Positions 37,543-45,891 of a DNA stretch of 53,676 nucleotides are shown here, one piece after another. Numbering within the stretch: position 1 is the stretch's first letter; every line of letters starts with the position of its first letter. Position numbers and translations under genes: made by a program. A model generated the notes under the pieces. It searched no databases, was not told the origin of the DNA, and saw nothing but the letters and a program-made list of their open reading frames with translations. The DNA lies in assembly GCA_017632155.1 (NCBI GenBank), contig JAGBRZ010000150.1:1-53676 (forward strand), given 5' to 3'. Source of the DNA: Clostridia bacterium. Lineage in GTDB: Bacteria; Bacillota_A; Clostridia; Oscillospirales; CAG-272.

Positions 37543-37806
37543 TTACACCACCGCCAACGGATACATGATGATCGGTGCGCCGTCACCGAAATAAGGCAAC
37601 GCCCGAATGGTGTTGTACTCGATCCACTCGACGGCTTCTTCTTCGGTGAATCCTTCCTCGTCACACAGCCACTCGACCATCAGCTCAAAATCATATACGG
37701 CCCTGTTATCTTCGGTTACCCCTACCAAGGCGGTGTCGTAACTATAATTTTCGAGAATTGCCACATCATCGAATCCGGTGTACTCGAGTTTTTCTTTTGC
37801 TGTCAT
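37543..37806 (-). CDS. Conserved small phage protein
   Basis: 87 residues from the ATG overlapping the helicase stop. GFDDVAILENYSYDTALVGV and EAVEWIEYNTIRALPYFG are recurring segments of a common gut-phage family usually found beside helicase or nuclease genes. Acidic; no catalytic motif. Confidence 0.68.
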   Translation of the reverse strand: MTAKEKLEYTGFDDVAILENYSYDTALVGVTEDNRAVYDFELMVEWLCDEEGFTEEEAVEWIEYNTIRALPYFGDGAPIIMYPLAVV

Positions 37807-39140
37807 CTCCTCGACCTCCCATTCATTACAAATCTTGCCCACGCGGCGGGATTTTTGTATCCGCGCTCTCTGCCGACGCGCAGAAGCTCCGGGAACGTTT
37901 TCGCGGCACCCTGTTCCATCCGGGCTTCCTTGCGCTTCCGCTCTGCGGCCTGTGCCTGCTCCGCCGTCAGCCTTGCAAGGGCGATCTCCTCGTGCGCCTT
38001 GATCTCTCGCGGGTGAAGCGGATACTCGGTCTTGCAGAACGGGCAGACAGGAGCGGTCTCAAACGCCATGAAGCACTTTGGGCAGGTGCGCAGGACGAAG
38101 TCGCCCTCCTCGGTCAGCCGCTTCGGCTTTTTCGGCGGCGCGAGCAGACTCCACGTGATGTCCGCATCGAAGATCGGGTTTCGTGTGTAGTTTCCAACAC
38201 AGTCGATCACCTTTGCCACCTTACCGGGCGCGTATCTCATACAGCGCATACCTTGCTGCCAATACAGCGCGTGAGACTCGGTCGGGCGCAGGAGCAGACA
38301 GCAGGTCACGTCGTCAATGGAGACGCCCTCCGAGATGATACCGACGTTGCAGAGCACCGTGATTTTTCCTGCACGGAAGTCGTCCATGATCTCGGCTCTC
38401 TGCTTTGTCGGCGTTTTGGAGTCGATGGCGGCGGCTGCGTAACCGGCATCGCGAAACCGTTCTGCGGTTTCGGCGGCGTGCTTCATCGACACGCAGTACG
38501 CGATGGTTTTCTCACCTTTTGCGATCTTCTCCCAGCTCGCAAGCACGTCGGAGTATATCGCGCGGTCGGTCATCAGGGATTCCAGATCGGCGATGACGTA
38601 GTCGCCGCGCTGTACGCGCAGGTCATCAGTCTCAACGGCGGTCGGCGCGTAATACTCAAACGGCGCGAGGCGTTCATGGTCGATCAGCCACCGCACCGAC
38701 ACGCCCTGCACAAGAGCGGTATAGGTATCACCAAGCGGCTTGCCGTCGAGGCGAATCGGTGTGGCGGTGAATCCGACGGTCGGAGCATCGTAGTAATCGA
38801 GCACCGTCTGCCACGAGTTTGACAGGGAAAGGTGCGCCTCGTCTGTGATGATCAGCGCGGGCTTGCCTCGTTCGCCGAGGTGATTTGCCTCTGTTAAGAT
38901 CATCGCCGTGCGGGCGTTTGTGATGCCGTTGTCCCGCAGCAGGGCAGAGGTCTGCTCCAGCAGCTCGCGGCGGTGTGTTAAGATGAGCACCTGCCCTCGT
39001 GCCTGTTCTGCCATCGCGGCGAAGAGGTAGGATTTCCCCGCGCCGCAGGGTGCTGTGACGAGGACACGCTTGTGCCCGGCGATGAATTCCGCACGGGCTT
39101 TGTTGTAAAGGTCGCGCTGATAATCACGGAGTTCGATCAT
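37803..39140 (-). CDS. SF2 DEAH-type helicase with C-terminal zinc ribbon
   Basis: 445 residues. Motif Q/I: APCGAGKSYL near residue 35; motif II DEAH in IITDEAHLS; motif III FTATP; motif V/VI in GVSIDDVTC and YWQQGMRCMRY. A zinc ribbon follows (CPKC ... CPFC, about 355-372) and a charged coiled tail. ATG 39140 was chosen because AAGGA lies 11 bases upstream; the longer TTG start adds two residues. It should unwind DNA in phage replication. Confidence 0.9.
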   Translation of the reverse strand: MIELRDYQRDLYNKARAEFIAGHKRVLVTAPCGAGKSYLFAAMAEQARGQVLILTHRRELLEQTSALLRDNGITNARTAMILTEANHLGERGKPALIITDEAHLSLSNSWQTVLDYYDAPTVGFTATPIRLDGKPLGDTYTALVQGVSVRWLIDHERLAPFEYYAPTAVETDDLRVQRGDYVIADLESLMTDRAIYSDVLASWEKIAKGEKTIAYCVSMKHAAETAERFRDAGYAAAAIDSKTPTKQRAEIMDDFRAGKITVLCNVGIISEGVSIDDVTCCLLLRPTESHALYWQQGMRCMRYAPGKVAKVIDCVGNYTRNPIFDADITWSLLAPPKKPKRLTEEGDFVLRTCPKCFMAFETAPVCPFCKTEYPLHPREIKAHEEIALARLTAEQAQAAERKRKEARMEQGAAKTFPELLRVGRERGYKNPAAWARFVMNGRSRR

Positions 39141-39146
39141 ATACAA

Positions 39147-41090
39147 TCAATCCTTCTGATAATAATCACACTCATAACTTTCCGCGTTCAGCGGCAGACC
39201 CGCTGTCCACGGCAGCTCATCACCCATGATGCGGCTTACCTGCTCCTTTGCATCGGTGATCTTCCTCGGCACGGAGAGAATAACCTCGTCGTGGACGTGT
39301 CCGCGGATATCGAATCCCGCCGCATCAAGCGCGAGCATCTTATCGCGGAGAATATCACGGGCAACCGCTTGTACAAGGTTCTCGACGAGTCGACCGCCGA
39401 ACGTCTCCACGCGCACCCATCGGCGGGTCTGCTGATCGACACCCATGTATGACAAGGTTTTGCCTTGTCTGCGGCTACTCTCGGCATACTGTGCGCCGTG
39501 GTAGGCCATCGCCCTGCCGGACGGCAGGTGTACCCAGAGTGTGCCGCGTTCATACTTAAAGGTCAAATCCCCAAGTGTCGTTGTGCTATGTCCGACAACA
39601 GCAGATATCGCGGCACGTTCGACACGCTTCCAGTAAGACACGATATGCGGGTTGGATGCTCTCCACTTATCGACGATCTCCTGCTGAAGTTCTTCGCTCA
39701 TACCCATTTTATCGGCACCGAACGCCTTCAGCGCGTTGACACCGCCGCCGTATCCACAGGCCAAAAGGGCAATCTTACCCTTCTGCCGCAGCTCTGCGTT
39801 GGGACCGTGCTTGGCAACGGGAACGCCGAACATCTGGGAGGCGACCTCACAGTAAATATCCTTACCCTGACGGAACGCTTCCGTGACCCACGTTTCTCCT
39901 GCCATCCACGAAACCACACGGGCTTCAATCGCGGAAAAGTCGCTGACGACGAATCTGCATCCGTCCTCCGGGATGAGTGCTGTGCGGGTCAACTGTCCAA
40001 GCACATCGGATACCGACCCATAGAGCAGTTCCACCGCTTCTGTATCCCCTGTGCGGACGAGTGTTCTCGCGGCATCGAGATCGGGCAGGTGGTTCTGCTT
40101 CATGTTCTGCATCTGCACAAGCCGTCCCGCCCAGCGCAGGGTGTGCGTACCGCCGTATTGGAAGCACCCTCTGACGTGGTCATCGGGGCAAAGGGATCTT
40201 AACATCGCATCGTATTTTTTGTTTGCAGATTTGGAAAATTCCTCTCGCAAATGCATCAGCTCTTGGGTTTCCTCGGTGTCAAGCTGCGCCATAACATCGG
40301 GGATTGCCTTCTTGTTCAGGGATTCGACCTCGATGCCCTCGGTATCCTCGATATAGGCCTTGACCTGTGCAACCGAGGAGGGGTTATCAATTCCTGTCAG
40401 AAGCCGCGCTTCTTCAAGCTTCTCGGTTTTATAGTCATCACCCATCTCCGATGCGGCAACAGCAAATGCACGGTCGATGCGGACACCCCGATCGTTGATA
40501 CGCTGATCGAGGCACCACATCTTCTGTTCCTCTTCCGGGGGAGCGTACCGTATCAGCGTACGCAGTACCTCTCTCTCGGACACAACGTCCTGTATGTTGT
40601 ACTCCTTATACTCTTGCCACAGGTTCGGGTCGTGTTCGGGAAGGTTTCGCGTTCTTCCGCCGTTTTTCTTCGTCGGTTTACACGGCTTTGAGAAATACTG
40701 GATCAACCGCTTACCGCGTGCGTCCTTTTGCTTATCTGCAGGAAAGCCGAGAGCCTGACAAACGGAGGCAAGAGACAACGGCAAGCCGCAGTATGCCGCC
40801 AAAGCCATTGTGTCAAGCCACTGCTCAGGAGGACAGACCCTTCCGAACACACGATGAAACACCTCGCGCTCAAAGGGCGCATTGTGGGCGACTTTAATCA
40901 CGTTTGGATCATAAAGCATCTCACAAAAGCCCTCCGACGGACGTCCCTCCTCGCACACAGGCGCGGCATCGTCGAGCGCGTACCCTGTCATCAGCAGTTC
41001 AAAGGACGGGTCGCTGATGTATCGATACGCGCCGACGGAGCGCAGGTCTGCCTCGGAATATGTCTCAACGTCAACGATCAGATACGGCAT
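39147..41090 (-). CDS. Family A DNA polymerase with 3'-5' exonuclease
   Basis: 647 residues. N-terminal exonuclease: Exo I DVETYSEADL, Exo II KVAHNAPFEREV, Exo III around VVSEREVL. Polymerase: motif A VVSDFSAIEARV, motif B KGKIALLACGYGGGVNALKA, motif C GHVHDEVIL. All catalytic acids are kept, so it is an active replicative polymerase with proofreading. It overlaps the upstream 43-residue gene by 20 bases. Confidence 0.94.
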   Translation of the reverse strand: MPYLIVDVETYSEADLRSVGAYRYISDPSFELLMTGYALDDAAPVCEEGRPSEGFCEMLYDPNVIKVAHNAPFEREVFHRVFGRVCPPEQWLDTMALAAYCGLPLSLASVCQALGFPADKQKDARGKRLIQYFSKPCKPTKKNGGRTRNLPEHDPNLWQEYKEYNIQDVVSEREVLRTLIRYAPPEEEQKMWCLDQRINDRGVRIDRAFAVAASEMGDDYKTEKLEEARLLTGIDNPSSVAQVKAYIEDTEGIEVESLNKKAIPDVMAQLDTEETQELMHLREEFSKSANKKYDAMLRSLCPDDHVRGCFQYGGTHTLRWAGRLVQMQNMKQNHLPDLDAARTLVRTGDTEAVELLYGSVSDVLGQLTRTALIPEDGCRFVVSDFSAIEARVVSWMAGETWVTEAFRQGKDIYCEVASQMFGVPVAKHGPNAELRQKGKIALLACGYGGGVNALKAFGADKMGMSEELQQEIVDKWRASNPHIVSYWKRVERAAISAVVGHSTTTLGDLTFKYERGTLWVHLPSGRAMAYHGAQYAESSRRQGKTLSYMGVDQQTRRWVRVETFGGRLVENLVQAVARDILRDKMLALDAAGFDIRGHVHDEVILSVPRKITDAKEQVSRIMGDELPWTAGLPLNAESYECDYYQKD

Positions 41091-41202
41091 TGTCGAGCTC
41101 CCTCATGATGGAGTCGATGCTGTCATCGAGCGCATAAAAGAATTCCTCAATGGTATCATCCACGCAAACAACAGCGGTATCTTCAAAAACTACTTCGGTC
41201 AT
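41071..41202 (-). CDS. Small acidic protein before the polymerase
   Basis: 43 residues, shorter than usual calling limits, very acidic (MTEVVFEDTAVVCVDDTIEE). AAGGAGGAG lies 6 bases before the ATG, one of the best ribosome sites in the operon. It overlaps the polymerase start by 20 bases, so it may exist mainly to couple translation. Confidence 0.6.
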   Translation of the reverse strand: MTEVVFEDTAVVCVDDTIEEFFYALDDSIDSIMRELDNAVSDR

Positions 41203-41228
41203 GGTTATCTCCTCCTTATGTATGTCGT

Positions 41229-41795
41229 TTAGTTCAGAGCGTCGTCGGCGAGATCTGCAAAGTCGGATTCTGCGGAGGATCCTCCTGCGAGTCTGTCATC
41301 GTCACGGGTCTTAATAACGTTGTTGAGTCCTACTGCTACACCCTTGTTTCCGGAGGCTTCGAAGGGGAAGAAATTAACGGTGACTGCACCCCAGCATCCG
41401 GAATAGAAATCGGAGTCATCGATCGCTTCGGAAACGGCACCGCCTGCGAGCACACGAACACCGGGCTGACTGTTAGAAGAAGCGTTGAAGAACATCATGC
41501 CCTTGAAGGTTTCATCGTCTTCGTGCTCAAGGTCACCGTCGCGAAGGGGTGTCTTACAGTTCGCGGGGATTTTACCGCCCCACTTTTTGTTCTTACCGTC
41601 CTGCTTTGCCGCTTCGATCGCAGCGTTGATCAGGTCCAGTGCGGTTTTGTCTGTCTTGGGGACCAGTACGCAAACGGAATACTTGCCCTCACCACCGTCT
41701 TCATCACGGCGGCGTTCAAAAACGTGTGCGTAGGAAAAGCGTACCTCTCCAAGGCGGATTGCTGTTGCGGTCATTTTCTTGTTGTAGTTTGCCAT
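41229..41795 (-). CDS. DUF2815 protein (probable ssDNA-binding protein)
   Basis: 188 residues. Typical DUF2815 features: RFSYAHVFERR, KYSVCVLVPKTDK, GFFNASS-like MFFNASSNSQPGV, FYSGCWGAVTVNFFPFE and GVAVGLNNVIKTRDD, ending in an acidic tail. The family is regarded as an OB-fold single-strand binding protein of Firmicutes phages and always travels with DUF2800 and PolA. Confidence 0.9.
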   Translation of the reverse strand: MANYNKKMTATAIRLGEVRFSYAHVFERRRDEDGGEGKYSVCVLVPKTDKTALDLINAAIEAAKQDGKNKKWGGKIPANCKTPLRDGDLEHEDDETFKGMMFFNASSNSQPGVRVLAGGAVSEAIDDSDFYSGCWGAVTVNFFPFEASGNKGVAVGLNNVIKTRDDDRLAGGSSAESDFADLADDALN

Positions 41796-41815
41796 TTTGT
41801 CTTTCTCCTTTTAAT

Positions 41816-42799
41816 TTAATTTGTGAGATCAGCGAAGTCGTCATCTGCCGTATCACGGCGAAGGCCTCGCTTCCCGACGGAATAGCCGGGGATTTTATAA
41901 CCAGCCTCCGCGAATCGGAGTGCAAGTTTCTTTGTTTTGGACAGATATTCTTCTGCGGCGTGTATGCCATCATACATCGCACCGAGCATACCTACAATCT
42001 TTTCCGCGTCAATACCGGAGACGGTTTTTCTTCTCGTCTTCGATAACTGCTCAGGGGGTGCTATGACTTTGGTCATTCGGCAAATCTGTGCCGGACAAAC
42101 CGGCAGAGCAGGGCAGAATCGGCACCAGGCTCCCCGTGAAAACTCCATCATACCCTTGTGCGCTTTCTTTGCGGGATCCTTTACGGACTCACCCCACGAA
42201 AGCACATCCTCTACAAAGAGATCCTCCGAGGAAATGTTATCAAGCGCAGGCTGTACGATGGTGGTGCGTACTCTTCCGATCTCGAAAAGAGACCCGTACG
42301 CGTCATAAGCCCCAAGGGCGTATAAGCGCAGCTGGGAATTTCCGATCGCATTCACGTAAACACCGGAGCCCGTTTTCAGGTCGATGACCTCGATCCAACC
42401 TTCCGTAACAATGACGGCGTCACCCGTGCCGAAGCATTCCGGTGCCCACGCGTCCATATCGAATCTTGACTCGATGAACAACTGCGCGGAAGGGCATTCG
42501 GCAAGGGCTGTTCCGTATTTTTGCATCACGATATCAACGTATTTTGTGATCATCGTGGATTCTTCTGGTGTTAGGTCCGCCGCCTCTACAGCCTCGTGCA
42601 AGGTGTCCTGCGGTACCTGCCCGAGCTTATACTGCAGATTTTTTGCCGCGAGGTCATGCAGAACCGTGCCGCGCTTGGCGTAAGGGGTTTCCTCCGATCC
42701 GACCGCGCCCGTGATCGTCTCTGCGAGTCGTGCGGATGCGGGGCAATGCAGCCACCGATCAGAGGACGACGGGGAGAGCAGGGCGTGTGTATCAGGCAT
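41816..42799 (-). CDS. DUF2800 PD-(D/E)XK nuclease-like protein
   Basis: 327 residues from the ATG at 42799; upstream ATGs lie in the neighbouring gene and lack ribosome sites. LLSPSSSDRWLHCPASARLA is the DUF2800 start. Nuclease-type residues appear as GTGDAVIV (Asp), WIEVIDLKTG (D-x-K). A Cys cluster at WCRFCPALPVCPAQIC probably holds an Fe-S cluster as in RecB/Cas4-type enzymes. Role: DNA end processing in recombination or replication. Confidence 0.9.
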   Translation of the reverse strand: MPDTHALLSPSSSDRWLHCPASARLAETITGAVGSEETPYAKRGTVLHDLAAKNLQYKLGQVPQDTLHEAVEAADLTPEESTMITKYVDIVMQKYGTALAECPSAQLFIESRFDMDAWAPECFGTGDAVIVTEGWIEVIDLKTGSGVYVNAIGNSQLRLYALGAYDAYGSLFEIGRVRTTIVQPALDNISSEDLFVEDVLSWGESVKDPAKKAHKGMMEFSRGAWCRFCPALPVCPAQICRMTKVIAPPEQLSKTRRKTVSGIDAEKIVGMLGAMYDGIHAAEEYLSKTKKLALRFAEAGYKIPGYSVGKRGLRRDTADDDFADLTN

Positions 42800-43133
42800 C
42801 GCAGACCTCCTTATAAAGAGATGCAAATGCGGATTCGGGGACATCGGATAACTTCTGGTATCCGTGTTCATTTAAAAACTGCTTGACGTTCAGGCCCTTG
42901 GCATCGCGCTTCTCAACAATCTTTGCGCGGAGGACATCTATTGTGATCGGTTTTTCCTGCGGCGCGGGTTCGGGGATCGGCGCGAAGGGGGCTGCGTTTT
43001 CGTTTTCTGTGGGGAGCAGGTCGGGGTGTTCTCGGAGCATGAGAAGCACCTTCAGCGCGGCCTCCGCTTCCACGGCGAAGATCTCCTGCGAATTCAGCCT
43101 CTCAAGCATCTGTGCTTTGATTCTGTTTGTCAT
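42792..43133 (-). CDS. Hypothetical protein paired with DUF2800
   Basis: 113 residues: helical N-terminus (residues 1-38), a Pro/Glu linker (45-62), then a small HTH-like helical end (VLRAKIVEKRDAKGLNVKQF). Proteins of this shape commonly precede DUF2800 genes in Firmicutes phages. Role unknown. Confidence 0.65.
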   Translation of the reverse strand: MTNRIKAQMLERLNSQEIFAVEAEAALKVLLMLREHPDLLPTENENAAPFAPIPEPAPQEKPITIDVLRAKIVEKRDAKGLNVKQFLNEHGYQKLSDVPESAFASLYKEVCDA

Positions 43134-43139
43134 GGTTTG

Positions 43140-43454
43140 TTATCTCCTTTTTTCATAAGCCTTTGCTACGTTGTGCGCGAAATCGTAGAGGTACTGTTTA
43201 TCGTTTGTCGTCAGATTATAATAAAGGAAGTAACCTGTCGAGCCGTCCCATTCTCGGAAGACGTACCAATACCTGCTTTGCTCGATGTTATCGCACTCTT
43301 GCATATAGGCCTTTAATTGTTTGACGAGATCGTCATACTGGGCATCGCTGATACAGGGGCTGTCCATTTCGTAATACTGTATCGATGCGACGATGATCTT
43401 CCTTTGCAGGTGATCAATTCGTGTCAGCAGATCCCACGTGGTTGGGAATCTCAC
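43140..43454 (-). CDS. Hypothetical protein with ligase-like N-terminal helix pair
   Basis: 104 residues from a GTG preceded by GAGG. Residues 10-48 (RIDHLQRKIIVASIQYYEMD, then SPCISDAQYDDLVKQL) resemble the Ia subdomain of NAD-dependent ligases, a recruiting element found alone in some phage proteins. The rest is unassigned. Overlaps the upstream gene by 41 bases. Confidence 0.55.
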   Translation of the reverse strand: MRFPTTWDLLTRIDHLQRKIIVASIQYYEMDSPCISDAQYDDLVKQLKAYMQECDNIEQSRYWYVFREWDGSTGYFLYYNLTTNDKQYLYDFAHNVAKAYEKRR

Positions 43455-43809
43455 TATCCTCTAACCTCACTCCGTAGCTCTCGAGTTTGCACCGCAGACC
43501 GTCGAGCATCTCAAGGCCGAAGACGTTTCCGTGGTAGGAAATCTGCCGATCGATGCCGCGGATCGCAATCTGCAGTCTGGGGTCCTTGCCGCCGCGCTTA
43601 CGTGGGTTTGTTGAACAGCCGAGGTCTTCGATCAGCATCAGGATGGTTGCAAGATAGTCGATCTCCTGCACCAAGGACACGGTGCGCTTGATCGCGATCT
43701 CACGCTCCTGCTCGAATGCCGCTCTCTGCCGATCGAGCATTGCCTGTACGGGAGCACGTAGCCCCGCAGGTAAATCGGATACGCATTGAATTCTGTGTTT
43801 ATTACTCAT
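43414..43809 (-). CDS. Hypothetical protein
   Basis: 131 residues, helical in residues 15-60 (QAMLDRQRAAFEQEREIAIK), basic centre with NPRKRGGKDPR. No family recognised. The ATG follows GGAGGAAGC-type spacing; the end overlaps the next gene by 41 bases. Confidence 0.6.
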   Translation of the reverse strand: MSNKHRIQCVSDLPAGLRAPVQAMLDRQRAAFEQEREIAIKRTVSLVQEIDYLATILMLIEDLGCSTNPRKRGGKDPRLQIAIRGIDRQISYHGNVFGLEMLDGLRCKLESYGVRLEDSEIPNHVGSADTN

Positions 43810-44012
43810 GCTTCCTCCTTCTTTTTGAACCTGACCCTCTTACATTTACCGGAGCAGGTTTTCTTTTTACAGGTAAGGCAGATGTCGATGTCGGCATCGA
43901 TGGCGCGTACATGTGTCTCTTTGGACGATGATTCGTTATAGGATATCGTTTTCACCGTTCCAATGCTCTGCAGGCTCGACAGATACCCTACGTTAATACG
44001 TTTTGCTGACAT
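43806..44012 (-). CDS. Small basic Cys-containing protein
   Basis: 68 residues with C-x2-C-x4-C-x3-C (ICLTCKKKTCSGKCKR), a probable zinc knuckle, and a very basic tail. May bind nucleic acid. ATGA overlap with the next gene. Confidence 0.62.
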   Translation of the reverse strand: MSAKRINVGYLSSLQSIGTVKTISYNESSSKETHVRAIDADIDICLTCKKKTCSGKCKRVRFKKKEEA

Positions 44013-44013
44013 C

Positions 44014-44397
44014 TTACATCTGTCTCTGCTGCACCATCTTATAGCACATATGCGCGGCGTAGGAAATCGCTTGCATCATGCCGAGGTCATCAGACTCCTG
44101 TACATAAGATTTTCCGTATACGACCTCTTCGCCGTCATGGTACACCGTCATCTTCAGGCGGTCACCGTCTGTGACGATCTTAACGCTCCACGGAGATTTC
44201 GTTTCGTCGGGGAGTTTCTGATCGGGCATGAGATCTTCTGGGTGGATTCCGCACTCGGCGACGAGTGTGCCGAACAGATCCTCCTCCATCAGGTCTGCAC
44301 CGCTCGACAGAAATCCGTTAACGGCGTATGTGAGCATCGGGGTTGTATCTGCGTACTCGAAGGCGCGCACCAGCTTATCGCGGTCTACTTTAATCAT
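44014..44397 (-). CDS. Hypothetical protein
   Basis: 127 residues, mixed helix and strand, with VYHDGEEVVYGKSYVQ and ISYAAHMCYKMVQQRQ. No motif recognised. GGAGAG lies 9 bases upstream of the ATG. Confidence 0.6.
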   Translation of the reverse strand: MIKVDRDKLVRAFEYADTTPMLTYAVNGFLSSGADLMEEDLFGTLVAECGIHPEDLMPDQKLPDETKSPWSVKIVTDGDRLKMTVYHDGEEVVYGKSYVQESDDLGMMQAISYAAHMCYKMVQQRQM

Positions 44398-44522
44398 GGT
44401 ATTTTCTCTCCTTTTTTTTAATTATTACCCATACCGTCGAGGAGACGGTGGTCTCCGTCTCCTGAAAGGAGGTGTGAAGCGTCTCGGTTTCACCGCTTCC
44501 TCGGCGGTACGGGTGTGGTTGC
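44398..44522 (-). other. Early-operon gap with GC-rich hairpin and possible Arg-rich peptide
   Basis: 125 bases. GGAGACGG and CCGTCTCC (44439-44462 region) form a perfect 8-bp hairpin near CACCTCCTTT. On the - strand a GTG after GAGGA opens a 22-codon frame encoding an Arg/Pro-rich peptide (PPFRRRRPPSPRRYG). It could be an attenuator or a tiny peptide gene; neither is proven. Confidence 0.35.
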
Positions 44523-44687
44523 TTAATCGTTCTTGGTTTCAGATTCAGTCGGTTTTTTGTCTCGGATCTGCATTGCCGCGGCGTACCCCTGTGCCATGCC
44601 GCAAAGCTGTTTGACGAAAGCGTCGTCTTTATTTTCTTTTGCTTTTCGGATCGCATCGCGAATATTCGTCATTGCGGATTTTTTCAT
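44523..44687 (-). CDS. First gene of the early lytic operon, small basic helical protein
   Basis: 54 residues from the ATG 7 bases after TTGGAGGTG. Charged helices (MKKSAMTNIRDAIRKAKENK, then CGMAQGYAAAMQIRDKK). It is the first product of the early promoter at 44749-44777. Such position fits a regulator or host-takeover peptide, but there is no recognised domain. Confidence 0.6.
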   Translation of the reverse strand: MKKSAMTNIRDAIRKAKENKDDAFVKQLCGMAQGYAAAMQIRDKKPTESETKND

Positions 44688-44734
44688 CTTATCACCTCCA
44701 AAATGTTTTGTCAGAACCAAAATCGGCTTCTGCT

Positions 44735-44749
44735 TGGTGTGTGACACCA
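44735..44749. promoter_or_regulatory. Candidate repressor operator in early promoter
   Basis: TGGTGT-GTG-ACACCA is a perfect 6-bp inverted repeat lying at and just after the early -10 box. A second TGGTGTGT (complement of 44813-44820) overlaps the repressor's own -35. These are the best operator candidates for the CI-like protein. Confidence 0.72.
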
Positions 44750-44777
44750 TTATAGCACAGGAAAAATGTTTTGTCAA
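44749..44777 (-). promoter_or_regulatory. Early lytic promoter
   Basis: On the - strand TTGACA (44777-44772), 17 bases, TATAAT (44754-44749): full consensus. Drives the operon starting at 44687. The repeated TGTTTTGTCA (44704-44713 and 44768-44777) may also be a binding site. Confidence 0.92.
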
Positions 44778-44810
44778 GTCTTTTTTGCAAAATTTTTTTC
44801 TTGAAATGGC

Positions 44811-44839
44811 TTGACACACCATTCCGAATGTGATATAAT
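44811..44839 (+). promoter_or_regulatory. Repressor promoter
   Basis: TTGACA (44811-44816), 17 bases, TATAAT (44834-44839): full consensus, reading rightward into the CI-like gene and divergent from the early promoter 34 bases away. GACACACCA in its -35 region is a half operator. Confidence 0.92.
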
Positions 44840-44870
44840 GAAGACGCAAAACGAAAACGGAGGACAACCC

Positions 44871-45275
44871 ATGAACACTTTTGGAGACAGACTCGTCGCG
44901 CTGCGCGAGCGTTTGAATAAAATATCGCAAACCGATTTCGCAACTTCGCTGGGAACAAGCCGTGGTGTCATAGTCAATCTGGAAAAAGGAAAGACCGAAC
45001 CGAAACCGCAGTTTTTATCCTTGATCGAATCTGTGTACGGGGTTAGACGCAGATGGTTAGAAACGGGAGAAGGCGAAATGTTCAAAGAGAAGACCGAATA
45101 CGAAGCACTTGCAGAATTTTTCGGTGATGTTCTCAATGACCAACCTGAATCCTTCCGTATATCTTTTCTGTCTTCGCTTGCCGCTCTCGACGACGAGGGC
45201 TGGGCTTTACTTGAAGCAGAATGCAAGCTGAAGGCGGCGATCTACGATAAACAAAAGAAAAAGGACAGCGAATAA
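44871..45275 (+). CDS. CI-like XRE-family repressor
   Basis: 134 residues from ATG after CGGAGGA. HTH at residues 5-60 (FGDRLVALRERLNKISQTDF, ATSLGTSRGVIVNLEKGK), followed by an R-x-WLETGEGEMF segment typical of phage repressors and a short helical C-terminus for dimer formation. No LexA-type peptidase domain is seen, so induction must use another route, such as an antirepressor. It is transcribed divergently from the lytic operon. Confidence 0.88.
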   Translation: MNTFGDRLVALRERLNKISQTDFATSLGTSRGVIVNLEKGKTEPKPQFLSLIESVYGVRRRWLETGEGEMFKEKTEYEALAEFFGDVLNDQPESFRISFLSSLAALDDEGWALLEAECKLKAAIYDKQKKKDSE

Positions 45276-45283
45276 CGCTGTCC
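45263..45283 (+). terminator. Hairpin at the end of the repressor gene
   Basis: GGACAGCG (45263-45270) pairs perfectly with CGCTGTCC (45276-45283) across the stop codon. Only a weak T tract follows, so it may attenuate or protect the 3' end. Confidence 0.5.
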
Positions 45284-45286
45284 TGC

Positions 45287-45315
45287 TTGACTTTATAGGG
45301 GTAGTGTGGTATACT
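45287..45315 (+). promoter_or_regulatory. Promoter of the zinc-ribbon membrane protein
   Basis: TTGACT (45287-45292), 17 bases, TATACT (45310-45315). A near-consensus promoter that would express the next gene independently of the repressor, consistent with a lysogenic function. Confidence 0.82.
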
Positions 45316-45337
45316 GTCGGTGAAAGGAAGTGGTATC

Positions 45338-45631
45338 ATGGATGAAAAGCGTTGCCCGAAATGCGGCATGACCGTCGAAGGGTATCAGACAAAATGCGAA
45401 TGCGGTTTTGTGTTTGAAGGAAAAAGCAATGAAGAATTAAAGCAGATGTCCAAAAGCGCAGAGCGGAATCGGACGATCGGTTATATACTCGCGGTCCCGT
45501 TGCTTTTGGCGGGTGTTTTCGCAAAGGCCCTGGTGTCAGCAGGGTATTACTGGATATTGGTCGCGGCGGTCGCGGTTTTGCTGACAGTTATAATCGTCTG
45601 TTATCTTATCGAACGAAGGTCCAAAAAATAA
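45338..45631 (+). CDS. Zinc-ribbon membrane protein (possible superinfection factor)
   Basis: 97 residues from the ATG after AAAGGAAG. A rubredoxin-like zinc ribbon at residues 5-24 (CPKCGM ... CECGF) is followed by a charged linker and two membrane spans (about 47-64 and 69-88). It sits beside the repressor with its own promoter, as superinfection exclusion proteins often do. That role is inferred from position only. Confidence 0.68.
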   Translation: MDEKRCPKCGMTVEGYQTKCECGFVFEGKSNEELKQMSKSAERNRTIGYILAVPLLLAGVFAKALVSAGYYWILVAAVAVLLTVIIVCYLIERRSKK

Positions 45632-45671
45632 AAAAAAAACATCCCCGATAACCTCATGCGGTTACCGGGGT
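45632..45671. terminator. Convergent terminator
   Basis: CCCCGATAACC (45643-45653) pairs with GGTTACCGGGG (45660-45670), one mismatch on + and one G-U on -. Ten T follow on the - strand, so it is a strong terminator for the gene at 45679; on + the tract is TTTCTCGTTT. Confidence 0.82.
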
Positions 45672-45678
45672 TTCTCGT

Positions 45679-45810
45679 TTATCGGCGGGCCTCCACTCCG
45701 TTTTTCTCCAAAGCTCTGATGAATATCAGCACCAGTTCCTTTTTCTGTCGCGGTAGGGATCTTATCTTCTCTTCAAGTACCTTATCGAGCTTATCGTTTG
45801 CGTTCAACAC
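45679..45810 (-). CDS. Small basic helical protein
   Basis: 43 residues from GTG with AAAGGAG 8 bases upstream. Amphipathic helix with LDKVLEEKIRSLPRQKKELV. A longer in-frame TTG start at 45903 would overlap the opposing promoter and has no ribosome site. Lies between the immunity genes and the HTH-membrane gene. Function unknown. Confidence 0.5.
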   Translation of the reverse strand: MLNANDKLDKVLEEKIRSLPRQKKELVLIFIRALEKNGVEARR

Positions 45811-45847
45811 TTGTGTGGTCTCCTTTGTTATTTTTTCGTAAAAACGG

Positions 45848-45876
45848 TTGACAACCCGCCTTTGCCGCGATATAAT
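45848..45876 (+). promoter_or_regulatory. Promoter of the membrane-tethered HTH gene
   Basis: TTGACA (45848-45853), 17 bases, TATAAT (45871-45876): full consensus on the + strand. TGATATCA directly after the -10 (45876-45883) is a small palindrome that could be an operator. Confidence 0.88.
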
Positions 45877-45891
45877 GATATCACTATCATC

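Noticed and set aside
37758..38822. 354-codon + strand frame opposite the SF2 helicase
   Set aside because: The - strand frame carries all helicase motifs. The + frame is rich in Arg, Gly and His as expected of a shadow.
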